Of a DNA stretch of 64,000 nucleotides, positions 1 through 8,388 are shown in pieces. Source of the DNA: JBGANR01 sp044222225 (GTDB lineage: Bacteria > Actinomycetota > Actinomycetes > Mycobacteriales > Mycobacteriaceae); NCBI GenBank assembly GCA_044222225.1, contig JBGANR010000023.1:1-64000 (forward strand). The letters are read 5' to 3'. Made by a program: the position numbers and the translations under genes. Within the stretch, counting starts at the first letter, position 1. Each line of letters starts with the position of its first letter. The notes beneath the pieces are model-generated. The model searched no databases. It was not told the DNA's origin and saw nothing but the letters and a program-made list of their open reading frames with translations.

Positions 1-440
1 CCGGACAGCTCGGCCGGATAACGATCCCGATGGTCCCCCAACCCCACCCGTTCGAGTGCGTCCATCGCACGCACCCGCGCTTTCCGGCGAGGCATGCCGT
101 CCAGTTCATCGACGAGCATCACGTTCTCGACGGCGGTCAACGTCCGCATGAGATTGTAATCCTGAAAGATGAATCCGATGCTCTGCCGACGAAGACGCTG
201 CCGCTGCGGTTCCTTGAGCTCATAGAGATTCTCATCATCGACGTGCACCGATCCGGAATCCGGCGGCAGCAACCCACCGGCGATCGACAGCAACGTCGAC
301 TTACCGCAGCCGCTCGCCCCACGCAGCGCCACCATCTCGCCGGCGCCGACCGTCAGTGACACTCCGTCGACCGCGCGGACGCGCGCCTCATCCGTGCCGT
401 AAAACTTGTCGACCGCGTCGACTCGAAGCCTGATTCTCAT
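1..440 (-). CDS. ABC transporter ATP-binding protein, N-terminal part (cut by window edge)
   Basis: About 146 residues are visible from an ATG at 440. They contain a Walker A (GASGCGKST, residues 41-49) and a Q-loop (FQDYNLM, Q93). The reading frame leaves the window at 'LSG', the first residues of the LSGGQ signature. The layout and short linker resemble the MacB/LolD/FtsE export class, which couples ATP hydrolysis to a membrane permease expected further left. The substrate cannot be told. No promoter was recognised in 441-528. Confidence 0.9.
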   Translation of the reverse strand, partial: MRIRLRVDAVDKFYGTDEARVRAVDGVSLTVGAGEMVALRGASGCGKSTLLSIAGGLLPPDSGSVHVDDENLYELKEPQRQRLRRQSIGFIFQDYNLMRTLTAVENVMLVDELDGMPRRKARVRAMDALERVGLGDHRDRYPAELS

Positions 441-528
441 TTTTCTCCCGACTTGAACAGCGTCTTTCCATGCCGCTACGCGGGCCTTCTCGACCCGCGC
501 AGCAGAACGCCGTCAACTGAATCCGACG

Positions 529-756
529 CTATCCAGAGCTCTGCGACAGATAGTCGTTCACACCCCACCAGCATGTTCCCGGCGTCTTGAGATAGCGGTT
601 GTCGGTGTTCGAAACCCATTCGGTGTAGATGAACCCGCCGGCCGTGCAGGATCCACGCAATCGAACCGAACTCGGTCCCCAGGCGTCCACCTGCCCGTGC
701 ACTCGACTGTTGCCGTCCGTCGTGCCGATCCAGTCGACGTGCGTACCCGCCACCAC
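529..756 (-). pseudogene. hypothetical protein or remnant of a small secreted protein
   Basis: From a GTG at 756 the frame gives 75 residues with two cysteines (GSCTAGG, GTCWWG) and several Trp and Tyr, a composition that looks coding. The same frame continues protein-like upstream (KIDGESYVAAGQPMFS) but is broken by a TGA at 793-795. Either the gene is decayed by a nonsense mutation or only the downstream part is translated. No family was recognised. The stretch has lower GC than its neighbours. Confidence in expression is low. Confidence 0.3.
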
Positions 757-958
757 GATGGTCGGAACAGAGCCATCCGACCGGCACGCTGGTCAAGAAA
801 ACATGGGCTGACCAGCGGCGACATAGCTTTCCCCGTCGATTTTCGCCGCGTCGATATCCCCCGAACGTCGTAGACCACTCGGCGCCTTCACGAGGTGCGC
901 CGGGTTCGTGCTACCACTATGATGTGCGTTACAACGGCTGTCAAGGCCACACGATCAG
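757..958. other. gap with no recognised gene
   Basis: The minus frame of the 529-756 candidate runs on through this stretch until in-frame stops. It probably holds the decayed 5' part of that gene. Nothing else was recognised here. Confidence 0.3.
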
Positions 959-1711
959 CTATCCGCGTCCCAGATACGGCATGCCGCCCGCCGTCATCGT
1001 CAGGAACGGCACCTCGACGTCGAGTGGCAGCTCGGCTAACGACACCACCGCTCGCGCCGCATGCACGGCGTCGAACGTCGGTTCGGCGCGCAGCGAGCCA
1101 TCGGCCTGCAGGACGCCGGCGGCCATGCGGGCGGTCATGTCGGTGGAGGCGTTGCCGATGTCGATCTGACTGCAGCGGATGCGGTGTGGGCGCCCGTCCA
1201 GTGCGATCGACCTGGTCAGCCCGGTGACGCCGTGCTTGGTCACCGCATACGCGATGCTGTGCGGGCGCGGCACCTGCGCCGAGATGGAACCGTTGTTGAT
1301 GATCCGGCCACCGCTCGGGTCCTGTCGGCGCATCGCGGCATAGGCCCGTCGGGCGCACAGGAACATCCCGGTCAGATTGGTGTCGACAACTCGCCGCCAG
1401 GTGTCCACGTCCACCTCGTCGGGCTCTCCGGGCGGCCCGAACATGCCGGCGTTGTTGACCAGCACGTCGACCCGACCCCATTCGGCCAGGACGGCGTCGA
1501 ACGCGGCGTCGACGTCGCCGGGAACCGTGACGTCGGTGCGAATGACCAGCGCCCGGCCCGGGTCGGCGAGCGACGCCTGCGTCGCCGCCAGCGATTCGGG
1601 CGTCCGGCCGAGCAGCGCCACCGCGAAGCCCGCGTCGGCCAGCGCCCGCGAGAACTCGCGGCCCAGACCGGAGCCGGCGCCGGTGACGACGGCTACCCGC
1701 GGCTCGTTCAT
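959..1711 (-). CDS. SDR-family NAD(P)-dependent oxidoreductase
   Basis: A 250-residue classical short-chain dehydrogenase. It has the nucleotide-binding TGAGSGLG (residues 10-17), the structural NNAG, a catalytic Ser in NNGSIS and the Tyr-x3-Lys pair in YAVTKHG. This is the usual length for the family and the substrate is unknown. The ATG at 1711 is chosen because it overlaps the stop of the upstream peptidase gene by 4 bp (ATGA), which points to translational coupling. A longer reading to 1873 would only run inside that gene. Confidence 0.93.
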   Translation of the reverse strand: MNEPRVAVVTGAGSGLGREFSRALADAGFAVALLGRTPESLAATQASLADPGRALVIRTDVTVPGDVDAAFDAVLAEWGRVDVLVNNAGMFGPPGEPDEVDVDTWRRVVDTNLTGMFLCARRAYAAMRRQDPSGGRIINNGSISAQVPRPHSIAYAVTKHGVTGLTRSIALDGRPHRIRCSQIDIGNASTDMTARMAAGVLQADGSLRAEPTFDAVHAARAVVSLAELPLDVEVPFLTMTAGGMPYLGRG

Positions 1712-2928
1712 CGCGACTCTCCCTTCGGCAGTTCGCTGCGCAACGCACCCGGCGTCAACGGCTCGTCGAGCAGTCTGCCGAACCGCGCCGCGCGCGCGTT
1801 GTCCGGCACCGCGTCGAGCCACGAGGACAGCAGCCGATAGCCCTCGACGTACGTGCTGATGTATGCCCGCCACAGCGGGTCGGTGAAGAAGCGCAGCGAC
1901 TGCCGGGCGGCCTCGGGCGTCGTCAGCAGCCAGCGTCGCAGGTAGGCGACGACATCATCGGTGTCGGCGTGGCGGTCGTGCAGCAGCAGGACGGCGTCTT
2001 GGCGGACACCGAGCAGACCGGCCCGCGCCGACTCGACGGCCTCGGCGAAGGCGCCGTCGACGCGCAGCCCCAGATCGGCGTAGATCTCCTGCGCCCACGC
2101 ACCCCAGCCGGGGCCGACGATCGCGCCCAGCGCGTGATCGGCCAGTCCCTCGGCCATGAGGCACTGCGGAGTGTTGACGAGGAAGATCGCCTGCTCCGGC
2201 TGCCCGCCGCCGAGCAGCAACGTCTCCTTGCGGCTGTGCTCGGTGTGATGGCCGGGATACGCCTCGTGCGCGATGAGATGCGGCAGCGTCGCCGCGTACT
2301 GCGGGAGGTCGGCGTTGATCGCGACCCGCGAGCGATGCGCACCCAGGTAGTAGTTGAAGCCCGACCACGGCTTGTCGCCGACGATCTCGAACTCGACGCG
2401 CTCCCGAGGATCGAGCGGGTACTCGGCCCGCACGCGGTCGCGCAGCGCCGACGCGAACGCGTCGACGATCTCCGGCAGCCGGTCGGCGGGCAACCGCGTG
2501 CGCGCCCGATAGGCCGTGTAGCGCTCGACGAGCGGTCCCGATCCATCGAGGAGGTCGTCGAGCCGCCGATGCGCCGCCGCGTACTCGGCCTGATCTCCCG
2601 GTGCGACGTCGACGTCGAAGTAGGCGCGTACCTCGTCGACGAAGCCGATCTCGTCGCCGGCCAGCTTGCGCGCCGAGCAATGCAGCCCGGCGAGCTGCGC
2701 GCGCAGGAACGTCGCGCGCGGCCCGGGCACTGACGCCAGATCGGCCGTGAGCCCCGCGGCGCGGTCGGCGAGCACGCGCGCGTCGACGGTCGGCGCGTCG
2801 GCGATCCGCCGCCGGAGCGCGGGATCGCCGACGAAGGCGTCGACGAAACCCGGTACGTGGGCGTCGAAGGCGAGACCGAGCTCGAGATAGGCGAGGACGG
2901 CGTCGTCGACCGCGGCATCCGCTGACAT
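1708..2928 (-). CDS. DUF885-type metallopeptidase-like protein
   Basis: 406 residues. The key motif is HEAYPGHHTEH near residue 221, the HExxPGH signature of DUF885 proteins, which are related to gluzincin-type peptidases; His and Glu would bind zinc. No signal peptide or membrane segment is visible, so a cytoplasmic enzyme is likely. The ATG at 2928 (MSADAAVDD) is preferred over an upstream in-frame start at 2988 because the extra 20 residues are not domain-like. It is the first gene of a two-gene unit with the SDR gene. The substrate is unknown. Confidence 0.85.
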   Translation of the reverse strand: MSADAAVDDAVLAYLELGLAFDAHVPGFVDAFVGDPALRRRIADAPTVDARVLADRAAGLTADLASVPGPRATFLRAQLAGLHCSARKLAGDEIGFVDEVRAYFDVDVAPGDQAEYAAAHRRLDDLLDGSGPLVERYTAYRARTRLPADRLPEIVDAFASALRDRVRAEYPLDPRERVEFEIVGDKPWSGFNYYLGAHRSRVAINADLPQYAATLPHLIAHEAYPGHHTEHSRKETLLLGGGQPEQAIFLVNTPQCLMAEGLADHALGAIVGPGWGAWAQEIYADLGLRVDGAFAEAVESARAGLLGVRQDAVLLLHDRHADTDDVVAYLRRWLLTTPEAARQSLRFFTDPLWRAYISTYVEGYRLLSSWLDAVPDNARAARFGRLLDEPLTPGALRSELPKGESR

Positions 2929-3041
2929 GGGGGACAACCTACGCCCGACCGGCACCACGACGCCGACCGCGTCGCGGTGCGCGATCATCCGAAACCCTCC
3001 CCGGATACCGGGCGCGCTGCGGCAGGCGCAAGACTGAACGC

Positions 3042-3974
3042 ATGGCGCGACGAGACGAGCCGAGCCCGTACCTCGAGATGGACCGCCGCCAATGGCGCGC
3101 CCTGCGGCGATCGATGCCGATGGTGCTCTCGGCGGACGAGGTCGTGCGGCTGCGAGGCATCGGCGAGCAACTCGACCTCACCGAGGTCGCCGAGGTGTAC
3201 CTGCCGCTCTCTCGCCTCATCCATCTGCAGATCGCGGCAAGACAACGGTTGTTCGCGGCGACGCAGACCTTCCTCTCCGGCGGCATTCCGGAGAGGCAGG
3301 TGCCGTTCATCATCGGCGTGGCGGGCAGCGTCGCGGTCGGCAAGTCGACGTCGGCGCGCGTCCTGCAGGCGCTGCTGGCGCGCTGGGAGAGCCACCCGAC
3401 CGTCGACCTCGTCACCACGGACGGCTTCCTCTACCCCACCGCCGAGCTCGAACGCCTCGGGCTCATGCATCGCAAGGGCTTTCCCGAGTCCTACGATCGT
3501 CGGGCGCTGCTGCGATTCGTCACCGACGTGAAGTCAGGCGTCGCGTGCGTGACGGCCCCGGTCTACTCACACACCCGCTACGACATCGTCGAAGGCGAGC
3601 ACATCACCGTCCGCCAGCCCGACATCCTCATCGTCGAAGGCCTCAACGTCCTGCAGACGGGCCCCGGGCTCATGGTGAGCGACCTCTTCGACTTCTCCAT
3701 CTACGTGGACGCCCGGCTCGAAGACATCGAGGACTGGTACATCACCCGCTTCCTCGCGATGCGCTCCACGGCCTTCGCCGACCCCGGCGCCCACTTCCAT
3801 CACTACGCCGCGCTCGACGACGCCTCGGCCCGCCGCGCCGCACGCGACATCTGGCATTCCATCAACCGCCCGAACCTCGTCGAGAACATCCTCCCCACGC
3901 GCCCCCGAGCCACCCTCGTCCTCCGCAAAGACGCCGACCACTCGATCAACAAGGTGCGGCTGCGCAAGATCTAG
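3042..3974 (+). CDS. coaA: pantothenate kinase, type I
   Basis: 310 residues, close to the mycobacterial CoaA length. It catalyses ATP-dependent phosphorylation of pantothenate, the first step of coenzyme A synthesis. The P-loop GSVAVGKS lies at about residues 95-102, followed by the family segment VDLVTTDGFLYP and the C-terminal NKVRLRKI. It is transcribed divergently from the peptidase gene and convergently with the Z-isoprenyl diphosphate synthase, a neighbourhood also seen in mycobacteria. Confidence 0.97.
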   Translation: MARRDEPSPYLEMDRRQWRALRRSMPMVLSADEVVRLRGIGEQLDLTEVAEVYLPLSRLIHLQIAARQRLFAATQTFLSGGIPERQVPFIIGVAGSVAVGKSTSARVLQALLARWESHPTVDLVTTDGFLYPTAELERLGLMHRKGFPESYDRRALLRFVTDVKSGVACVTAPVYSHTRYDIVEGEHITVRQPDILIVEGLNVLQTGPGLMVSDLFDFSIYVDARLEDIEDWYITRFLAMRSTAFADPGAHFHHYAALDDASARRAARDIWHSINRPNLVENILPTRPRATLVLRKDADHSINKVRLRKI

Positions 3975-3981
3975 GCAACGA

Positions 3982-4785
3982 CTACTTCCCATGCCGCCGA
4001 TGCCGCGCGGCATACGAGCGCAGCGCACGCAGGAAGTCGACCCGGCGGAACTCCGGCCAGTAGACCTCCGTGAACCACATCTCCGAGTACGCGCTCTGCC
4101 ACAGCAGGAAGCCGGAAAGCCGCTGCTCCCCCGACGTCCGGATGACGAGATCCGGATCGGGGTGCCCCTGGGTGTAGAGATGACGATCGATGCCGTCGAC
4201 GGTGACGAGTTCGACGAGCTCCTTCTTGCCGCACCCCGTCGCGATGCCGTCGCGCAGCAACGACCGGACGGCGTCGACGATCTCCTGACGTCCGCCGTAG
4301 CCGACCGCCACGTTGACGTGCACGCCGTCGCGGCCCGCCGTCCGGTCGGCCGCGGCCCGCAACCGGGAGGCGACGTCGTCGGGCAGGAGGTCGAGCGATC
4401 CGACGATCTGCACCGTCGACCGCTGTTCGGGTCCGCAGATCTCCTCGACGACGTCGGTGATGATCTCCATGAGCGGCGCCAGTTCGGCGGGATCGCGCGA
4501 GAGGTTCTCCGTCGAGAGCAGGTAGATCGTGACGATCGCGATACCGAGTTCGTCGCACCAGCCGAGCAGTTCCGAGATCTTCTTGGCACCGGCCCGGTGA
4601 CCGTGGGCGATGTCCTCGAAGCCTGCGGCGCGCGCCCATCGCCGATTCCCGTCGCACAGCACCGCGACGTGGCGCGGCATGACGTCCGCGTCGATGTGGG
4701 TGCGGATCCTCCGCTCATACACCCGTAGAAGCGGGGCGCGGACACTGTCGGGGAGCAACTGCACAGGGCGGAAGACCACCCGCAC
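3982..4785 (-). CDS. uppS: cis-prenyl (isoprenyl) diphosphate synthase
   Basis: 267 residues of the Z-isoprenyl diphosphate synthase family. The catalytic Asp is D45 in LCDGNRRWAR. The C-terminal RTSGEQRLSGFLLWQSAYSE and FTEVYWPEF segments bind isopentenyl diphosphate and magnesium. Next to a hemolysin III gene, it matches the mycobacterial Rv1085c-Rv1086 arrangement, where Rv1086 makes short-chain Z,E-farnesyl diphosphate on the way to decaprenyl phosphate. Chain length cannot be read directly, so the symbol denotes the family. It starts with GTG at 4785. Confidence 0.9.
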   Translation of the reverse strand: MRVVFRPVQLLPDSVRAPLLRVYERRIRTHIDADVMPRHVAVLCDGNRRWARAAGFEDIAHGHRAGAKKISELLGWCDELGIAIVTIYLLSTENLSRDPAELAPLMEIITDVVEEICGPEQRSTVQIVGSLDLLPDDVASRLRAAADRTAGRDGVHVNVAVGYGGRQEIVDAVRSLLRDGIATGCGKKELVELVTVDGIDRHLYTQGHPDPDLVIRTSGEQRLSGFLLWQSAYSEMWFTEVYWPEFRRVDFLRALRSYAARHRRHGK

Positions 4786-4829
4786 AGCCTACGCCGGTGT
4801 AACCGAACCGACAGCGGCGGCAGGCCGAA

Positions 4830-4862
4830 CCTACGGTACCGTAGGGAACAAGAACCTACGGT
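4830..4862. promoter_or_regulatory. candidate operator: three copies of CCTACGGT
   Basis: Positions 4830-4845 are a perfect 16-bp palindrome built from CCTACGGT (4830-4837) and its inverse ACCGTAGG (4838-4845). A third copy in direct orientation lies at 4855-4862. The array sits between the divergent uppS and hemolysin III starts, 35-67 bp upstream of the latter. This looks like a TetR-type binding site. The regulator is not in the window. Confidence 0.55.
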
Positions 4863-4896
4863 TCAGTAACCTCACAACCTGCGCGAAAGGACCGCC

Positions 4897-5616
4897 ATGA
4901 CCTCGGCGAACGCGTTCCCTGCGCCCGGTGACCCCTCGGCCGGCATCGCGGCCGCGGGCCTGTCGAAGATCGTCGATCCTCGGCCGCGGGCGCGCGGGTG
5001 GATCCATGCCTACGCCGCCGCGGTGGCCGCCGTATGCGGCGTCGTCCTCGTCGCCGTCGCCTGGCCGCTGCGCGGCGTCTCCGCCGGCATCGCCTGCGGC
5101 CTCTACGCGCTGACGGTGTTCGGTGTGTTCGGCGTCAGCGCCACGTACCACCGGGTGTTCTGGCGCACCGACAGGGCGCGCATCTGGATGAAACGCGCCG
5201 ACCATTCCATGATCTTCGTGTTCATCGCCGGGTCGTACACGCCCTTCTGCGTCCTCGGTCTGCCCGCACCGCAGAATGCGATCGTGCTGTCGATCGTGTG
5301 GACCGGCGCCCTCGCCGGCGTCGCCCTCAAGACGATCTGGCCTACGGCGCCGCGCTGGCTGGGCGTGCCGCTCTACATCATGCTCGGCTGGACGATCGTC
5401 TTCGTCGCGCCGACGCTCGCCGATTCGGTCGGCGTGACCGTCCTGATCCTGCTGGCCGTCGGCGGCGTCTTCTACAGTGTCGGCGCCGTCCTGTACGCGC
5501 TGAGCTGGCCCAACCCGTGGCCGCGGACGTTCGGCCACCACGAGATCTTCCACGCCTGCACCGTCGTAGCCGCGATCGCGCACTATGTCGCTGTCTGGCT
5601 CGTCGTTCTGAACTGA
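4897..5616 (+). CDS. hemolysin III / TrhA (PAQR-family) membrane protein
   Basis: 239 residues with seven predicted membrane helices. Conserved family residues are visible: SATYHRVFW, DHSMIFVFIAGSYTPF, and the C-terminal HHEIFHACTVVAAIAHY histidines, a likely metal site as in PAQR hydrolase-like receptors. Family members affect membrane energetics or lipid homeostasis; true haemolysin activity is not implied. The start at 4897 follows GAAAGGA. The upstream CCTACGGT repeats suggest repressor control. Confidence 0.9.
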   Translation: MTSANAFPAPGDPSAGIAAAGLSKIVDPRPRARGWIHAYAAAVAAVCGVVLVAVAWPLRGVSAGIACGLYALTVFGVFGVSATYHRVFWRTDRARIWMKRADHSMIFVFIAGSYTPFCVLGLPAPQNAIVLSIVWTGALAGVALKTIWPTAPRWLGVPLYIMLGWTIVFVAPTLADSVGVTVLILLAVGGVFYSVGAVLYALSWPNPWPRTFGHHEIFHACTVVAAIAHYVAVWLVVLN

Positions 5617-5639
5617 GGCGACCGGACCTCCGGCGAAGT

Positions 5640-5696
5640 CTGTCGCTGTGCGAGCACTCGCGGCGATAGTCGCCGCCGACGCCCGCTCAGCGACAG
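5640..5696. repeat. 57-bp imperfect palindrome (bidirectional terminator or REP-like element)
   Basis: Outer arms CTGTCGCTG (5640-5648) and CAGCGACAG (5688-5696) are exact inverse complements. The exact centre, 5668, lies in a second palindrome, GGCGA-TAG-TCGCC. It lies between the convergent hemolysin III and truA genes, so it can act as a shared terminator. Its symmetry resembles the palindromes at 17085, 18127 and 32939, but it lacks their GGAGAnTATTGTC core. Confidence 0.5.
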
Positions 5697-5718
5697 CTAC
5701 CGGACGGTTCGGATCTGG

Positions 5719-6591
5719 TCAGCAGCAGCCGGCGGTCCGGACGGTCCTCGTCACCGCGTTGCGTGCCGCGAAATCGCCGTCGGGATAGTCGACACCGATC
5801 AGCGTCAGCCCCCGGGCCGGCGCCACCGGCACCGCCGACGCGCGGGACGTCTCGGCCAGCAGTCCCCGGCACCAGTCGACGCCGCGGCGGCCCTCCCCGA
5901 CCGTCGCGACGGCCCCGACCAGCGAGCGCACCATCGACCAGCAGAACGCGTCGGCCACGACATCGGCGACGAGTACCCCGTCGTCCTCCCGGCGCCACGA
6001 GAAGACCTGAAGTTCACGGACCGTCGTCGCGCCCTCCCGGCGGCGGCAGAAAGCCGCGAAGTCGTGCAGTCCGAGCAGCACCGCCGAGGCCTCCCCCAGC
6101 GCGCCGAGGTCGAGCGGCCGCGGCCACGCCGCGGTGTCCCGGGCGCGAACCGGCTCGGCACCCCACGGCGAATCGGTCAGCCGATACCGGTAGCGGCGAC
6201 GCAGCGCGGAGAAGCGGGCGTCGAAATCCGTCGACACCTCGCTCACCCCGCGGACCCGGACGTCGTCGGGCAGCAGCTTGGCCAGCCGTCGCACCAACGT
6301 CGCGGGATCACCGGCGATCGAGCGCGTCTGCAACGCGGCGGCGGGCACGTCGACGTGCACGACCTGCCCCGTCGCGTGGACGCCAGCGTCCGTCCGGCCG
6401 GCGACCGTCAACGCGACCGGCACCCGCAGCACGGTGGCCAGCGTCTGCTCCAACAACCCGCAGACGGTGCGGCGGCCGGGCTGGGCGGCCCAGCCGGAGA
6501 AGTCGGTGCCGTCATAGGACACCTCCAGGCGCAGACGCACGAACCCGCCCGCGGATTCCTCCGGGGCGGGCTCGTGCGGAACAGGCGTCAA
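5719..6591 (-). CDS. truA: tRNA pseudouridine(38-40) synthase TruA
   Basis: 290 residues. The nucleophilic Asp lies in AGRTDAGVHATGQ (D68). It isomerises uridines 38-40 in the tRNA anticodon arm. It follows rplQ by 5 bp, the classic end of the alpha operon. The longest start is a TTG at 6591. A GTG at 6540, giving VRLRLEVSYDG, is also possible because the conserved core begins there, so the N-terminus is uncertain. Confidence 0.95.
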   Translation of the reverse strand: MTPVPHEPAPEESAGGFVRLRLEVSYDGTDFSGWAAQPGRRTVCGLLEQTLATVLRVPVALTVAGRTDAGVHATGQVVHVDVPAAALQTRSIAGDPATLVRRLAKLLPDDVRVRGVSEVSTDFDARFSALRRRYRYRLTDSPWGAEPVRARDTAAWPRPLDLGALGEASAVLLGLHDFAAFCRRREGATTVRELQVFSWRREDDGVLVADVVADAFCWSMVRSLVGAVATVGEGRRGVDWCRGLLAETSRASAVPVAPARGLTLIGVDYPDGDFAARNAVTRTVRTAGCC

Positions 6592-6596
6592 ACGCC

Positions 6597-7160
6597 CTAC
6601 TTCTCGTCGGCCTTGGCCTCGTCCGAGGCCGGAGCCTCGTCGTCGGCCTCAGCGGCGGGCGCCTCGTCGGCGGCAGCCTCGTCGACAGCCGGGGCCTCGT
6701 CGGCCGCGGGGGCCTCCTCGGCGACCGTCTCCTCGACGACCGGCGCGGCAGCCTGCTTCGACGCGGCCGCACGGGCGGCGCGGCTGGCCTCGGTCGTCAC
6801 GGTCTCGCCGGAGACGAGCTCGATGACGGCCATCGGCGCGTTGTCACCCTTGCGGGGCAGCGTCTTGATGATCCGCGTGTAGCCGCCGTCGCGATTCGCG
6901 AACTGCGGGCCGATCTCCTCGAACAACGCGTGGACGATGTCCTTGTCCCGGATGTCCTTGAGAACGATGCGCCGGTGAGCGAGGTCGCCCCGCTTGGCGT
7001 GCGTGATGAGCTTCTCCGCATAGGGACGCAGCCGCTTCGCCTTGGCCTCGGTCGTCGTGATGCGACCGTGCTCGAAGAGCGACGTGGCGAGGTTCGCCAG
7101 GATCGCCTTCTGGTGCGACGCCGACCCGCCGAGGCGAGCCCCCTTCGTGGGCTTAGGCAT
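6597..7160 (-). CDS. rplQ: 50S ribosomal protein L17 with long acidic tail
   Basis: 187 residues. The first ~120 form the L17 fold (MPKPTKGARLGGS at the start, then RITTTEAKAKRLRPYAEKLIT). The last ~60 are an Ala/Glu/Asp-rich low-complexity tail (repeats like AADEAPA), as in mycobacterial L17. It is transcribed after rpoA with an 84-bp gap that contains a short GATCGGGATT/AATCCCGATC-type inverted repeat at 7178-7200. Confidence 0.98.
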   Translation of the reverse strand: MPKPTKGARLGGSASHQKAILANLATSLFEHGRITTTEAKAKRLRPYAEKLITHAKRGDLAHRRIVLKDIRDKDIVHALFEEIGPQFANRDGGYTRIIKTLPRKGDNAPMAVIELVSGETVTTEASRAARAAASKQAAAPVVEETVAEEAPAADEAPAVDEAAADEAPAAEADDEAPASDEAKADEK

Positions 7161-7244
7161 TCTTCTGACTCCTTAAAGGGATCGGGCGTGAATCCCGATC
7201 AATGAACTGGCGGGCCCGGCGTGGTCGAGCGCGCCGCGAAAAAC

Positions 7245-8300
7245 TCAGAACTGCTCGGTCTCGGCGAAGTCCTCGCCGGCGTCGCCCTCGGTGTAGGTGC
7301 CGTCCTCGCTCCACGTGCCGGTCGCGGCGTCGTAACCGGCGACCTGCGACGGGTCGAAGCTGGCCGGGCTGTCCTTGAGCGACAGGCCGAGCGTGTGCAG
7401 CTTGACCTTGACCTCGTCGATCGACTTCTGGCCGAAGTTGCGGATGTCGAGGAGATCCGACTCCGTGCGGGCCACGAGCTCGCCGACGGTGTGGACGCCC
7501 TCGCGCTTGAGGCAGTTGTACGACCGCACCGTGAGATCGAGATCGTCGATCGGCAGGCTGAACGACGCGATGTGGTCGGCCTCCTCCGGCGACGGCCCGA
7601 TCTCGATGCCCTCGGCCTCGACGTTGAGCTCCCGGGCCAGCCCGAACAGCTCGACGAGCGTCTTGCCGGCCGACGCGAGGGCATCCCGCGCCGTGATCGA
7701 GTTCTTTGTCTCGACGTCGAGGACGAGCCGGTCGAAGTCGGTGCGCTGCTCGACGCGCGTCGCCTCCACCTTGTAGGTCACCTTGAGCACCGGCGAGTAG
7801 ATCGAGTCGACCGGGATACGCCCGATCTCCGCGCCCGACGCCTTGTTCTGCACGGCGGGCACGTAGCCCCGGCCGCGCTCGACGACGAGCTCGATCTCGA
7901 GCCGGCCCTTCTCGTTCAGCGTCGCGATGTGCAGGTCGGGATTGTGGATGACCACCCCGGCCGGCGGCACGATGTCGGCACCCGTGACGGCGCCCGGGCC
8001 CTGCTTGCGCACGTACATCGTCACCGGCTCGTCCTCCTCCGAGGACACGACGAGGCCCTTGAGGTTGAGGATGATGTCGGTGACGTCCTCCTTCACCCCC
8101 GGAACGGTCGTGAACTCGTGCAGAACGCCGTCGATGCGGATGCTGGTGACAGCGGCACCCGGGATGGACGACAGCAGGGTACGACGAAGCGAGTTGCCGA
8201 GCGTGTAGCCGAAGCCCGGCTCCAAGGGCTCGATGACGAACTTGCTGCGGTCGTCGGCGATGACCTCTTCGGTCAGCTTCGGTCGCTGCGAGATGAGCAT
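7245..8300 (-). CDS. rpoA: DNA-directed RNA polymerase subunit alpha
   Basis: 351 residues. The N-terminal dimerisation domain (FVIEPLEPGFGYTLGNSLRRTLL) is followed by the C-terminal DNA-contacting domain with RNFGQKSIDEVKVKL. The ATG at 8300 (MLISQRP) is the family start; a reading to 8354 adds non-conserved residues. It lies between rpsD and rplQ in the standard alpha-operon order. Confidence 0.98.
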   Translation of the reverse strand: MLISQRPKLTEEVIADDRSKFVIEPLEPGFGYTLGNSLRRTLLSSIPGAAVTSIRIDGVLHEFTTVPGVKEDVTDIILNLKGLVVSSEEDEPVTMYVRKQGPGAVTGADIVPPAGVVIHNPDLHIATLNEKGRLEIELVVERGRGYVPAVQNKASGAEIGRIPVDSIYSPVLKVTYKVEATRVEQRTDFDRLVLDVETKNSITARDALASAGKTLVELFGLARELNVEAEGIEIGPSPEEADHIASFSLPIDDLDLTVRSYNCLKREGVHTVGELVARTESDLLDIRNFGQKSIDEVKVKLHTLGLSLKDSPASFDPSQVAGYDAATGTWSEDGTYTEGDAGEDFAETEQF

Positions 8301-8351
8301 GGGGTTTCCTCCTCTGGCGCCCGCTATTTGACGCCTGTCGTGGGGGCGAGA

Positions 8352-8382
8352 CACCGGGCCCGGCGAGGTGCCGGGCCCGGTG
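8352..8382 (-). terminator. strong hairpin between rpsD and rpoA
   Basis: Perfect 13-bp arms CACCGGGCCCGGC and GCCGGGCCCGGTG surround a 5-nt loop. There is no T-tract on the minus strand, so it may be a partial terminator, attenuator or RNA-processing site that sets rpoA output relative to the ribosomal genes. Confidence 0.55.
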
Positions 8383-8388
8383 CGGCGA

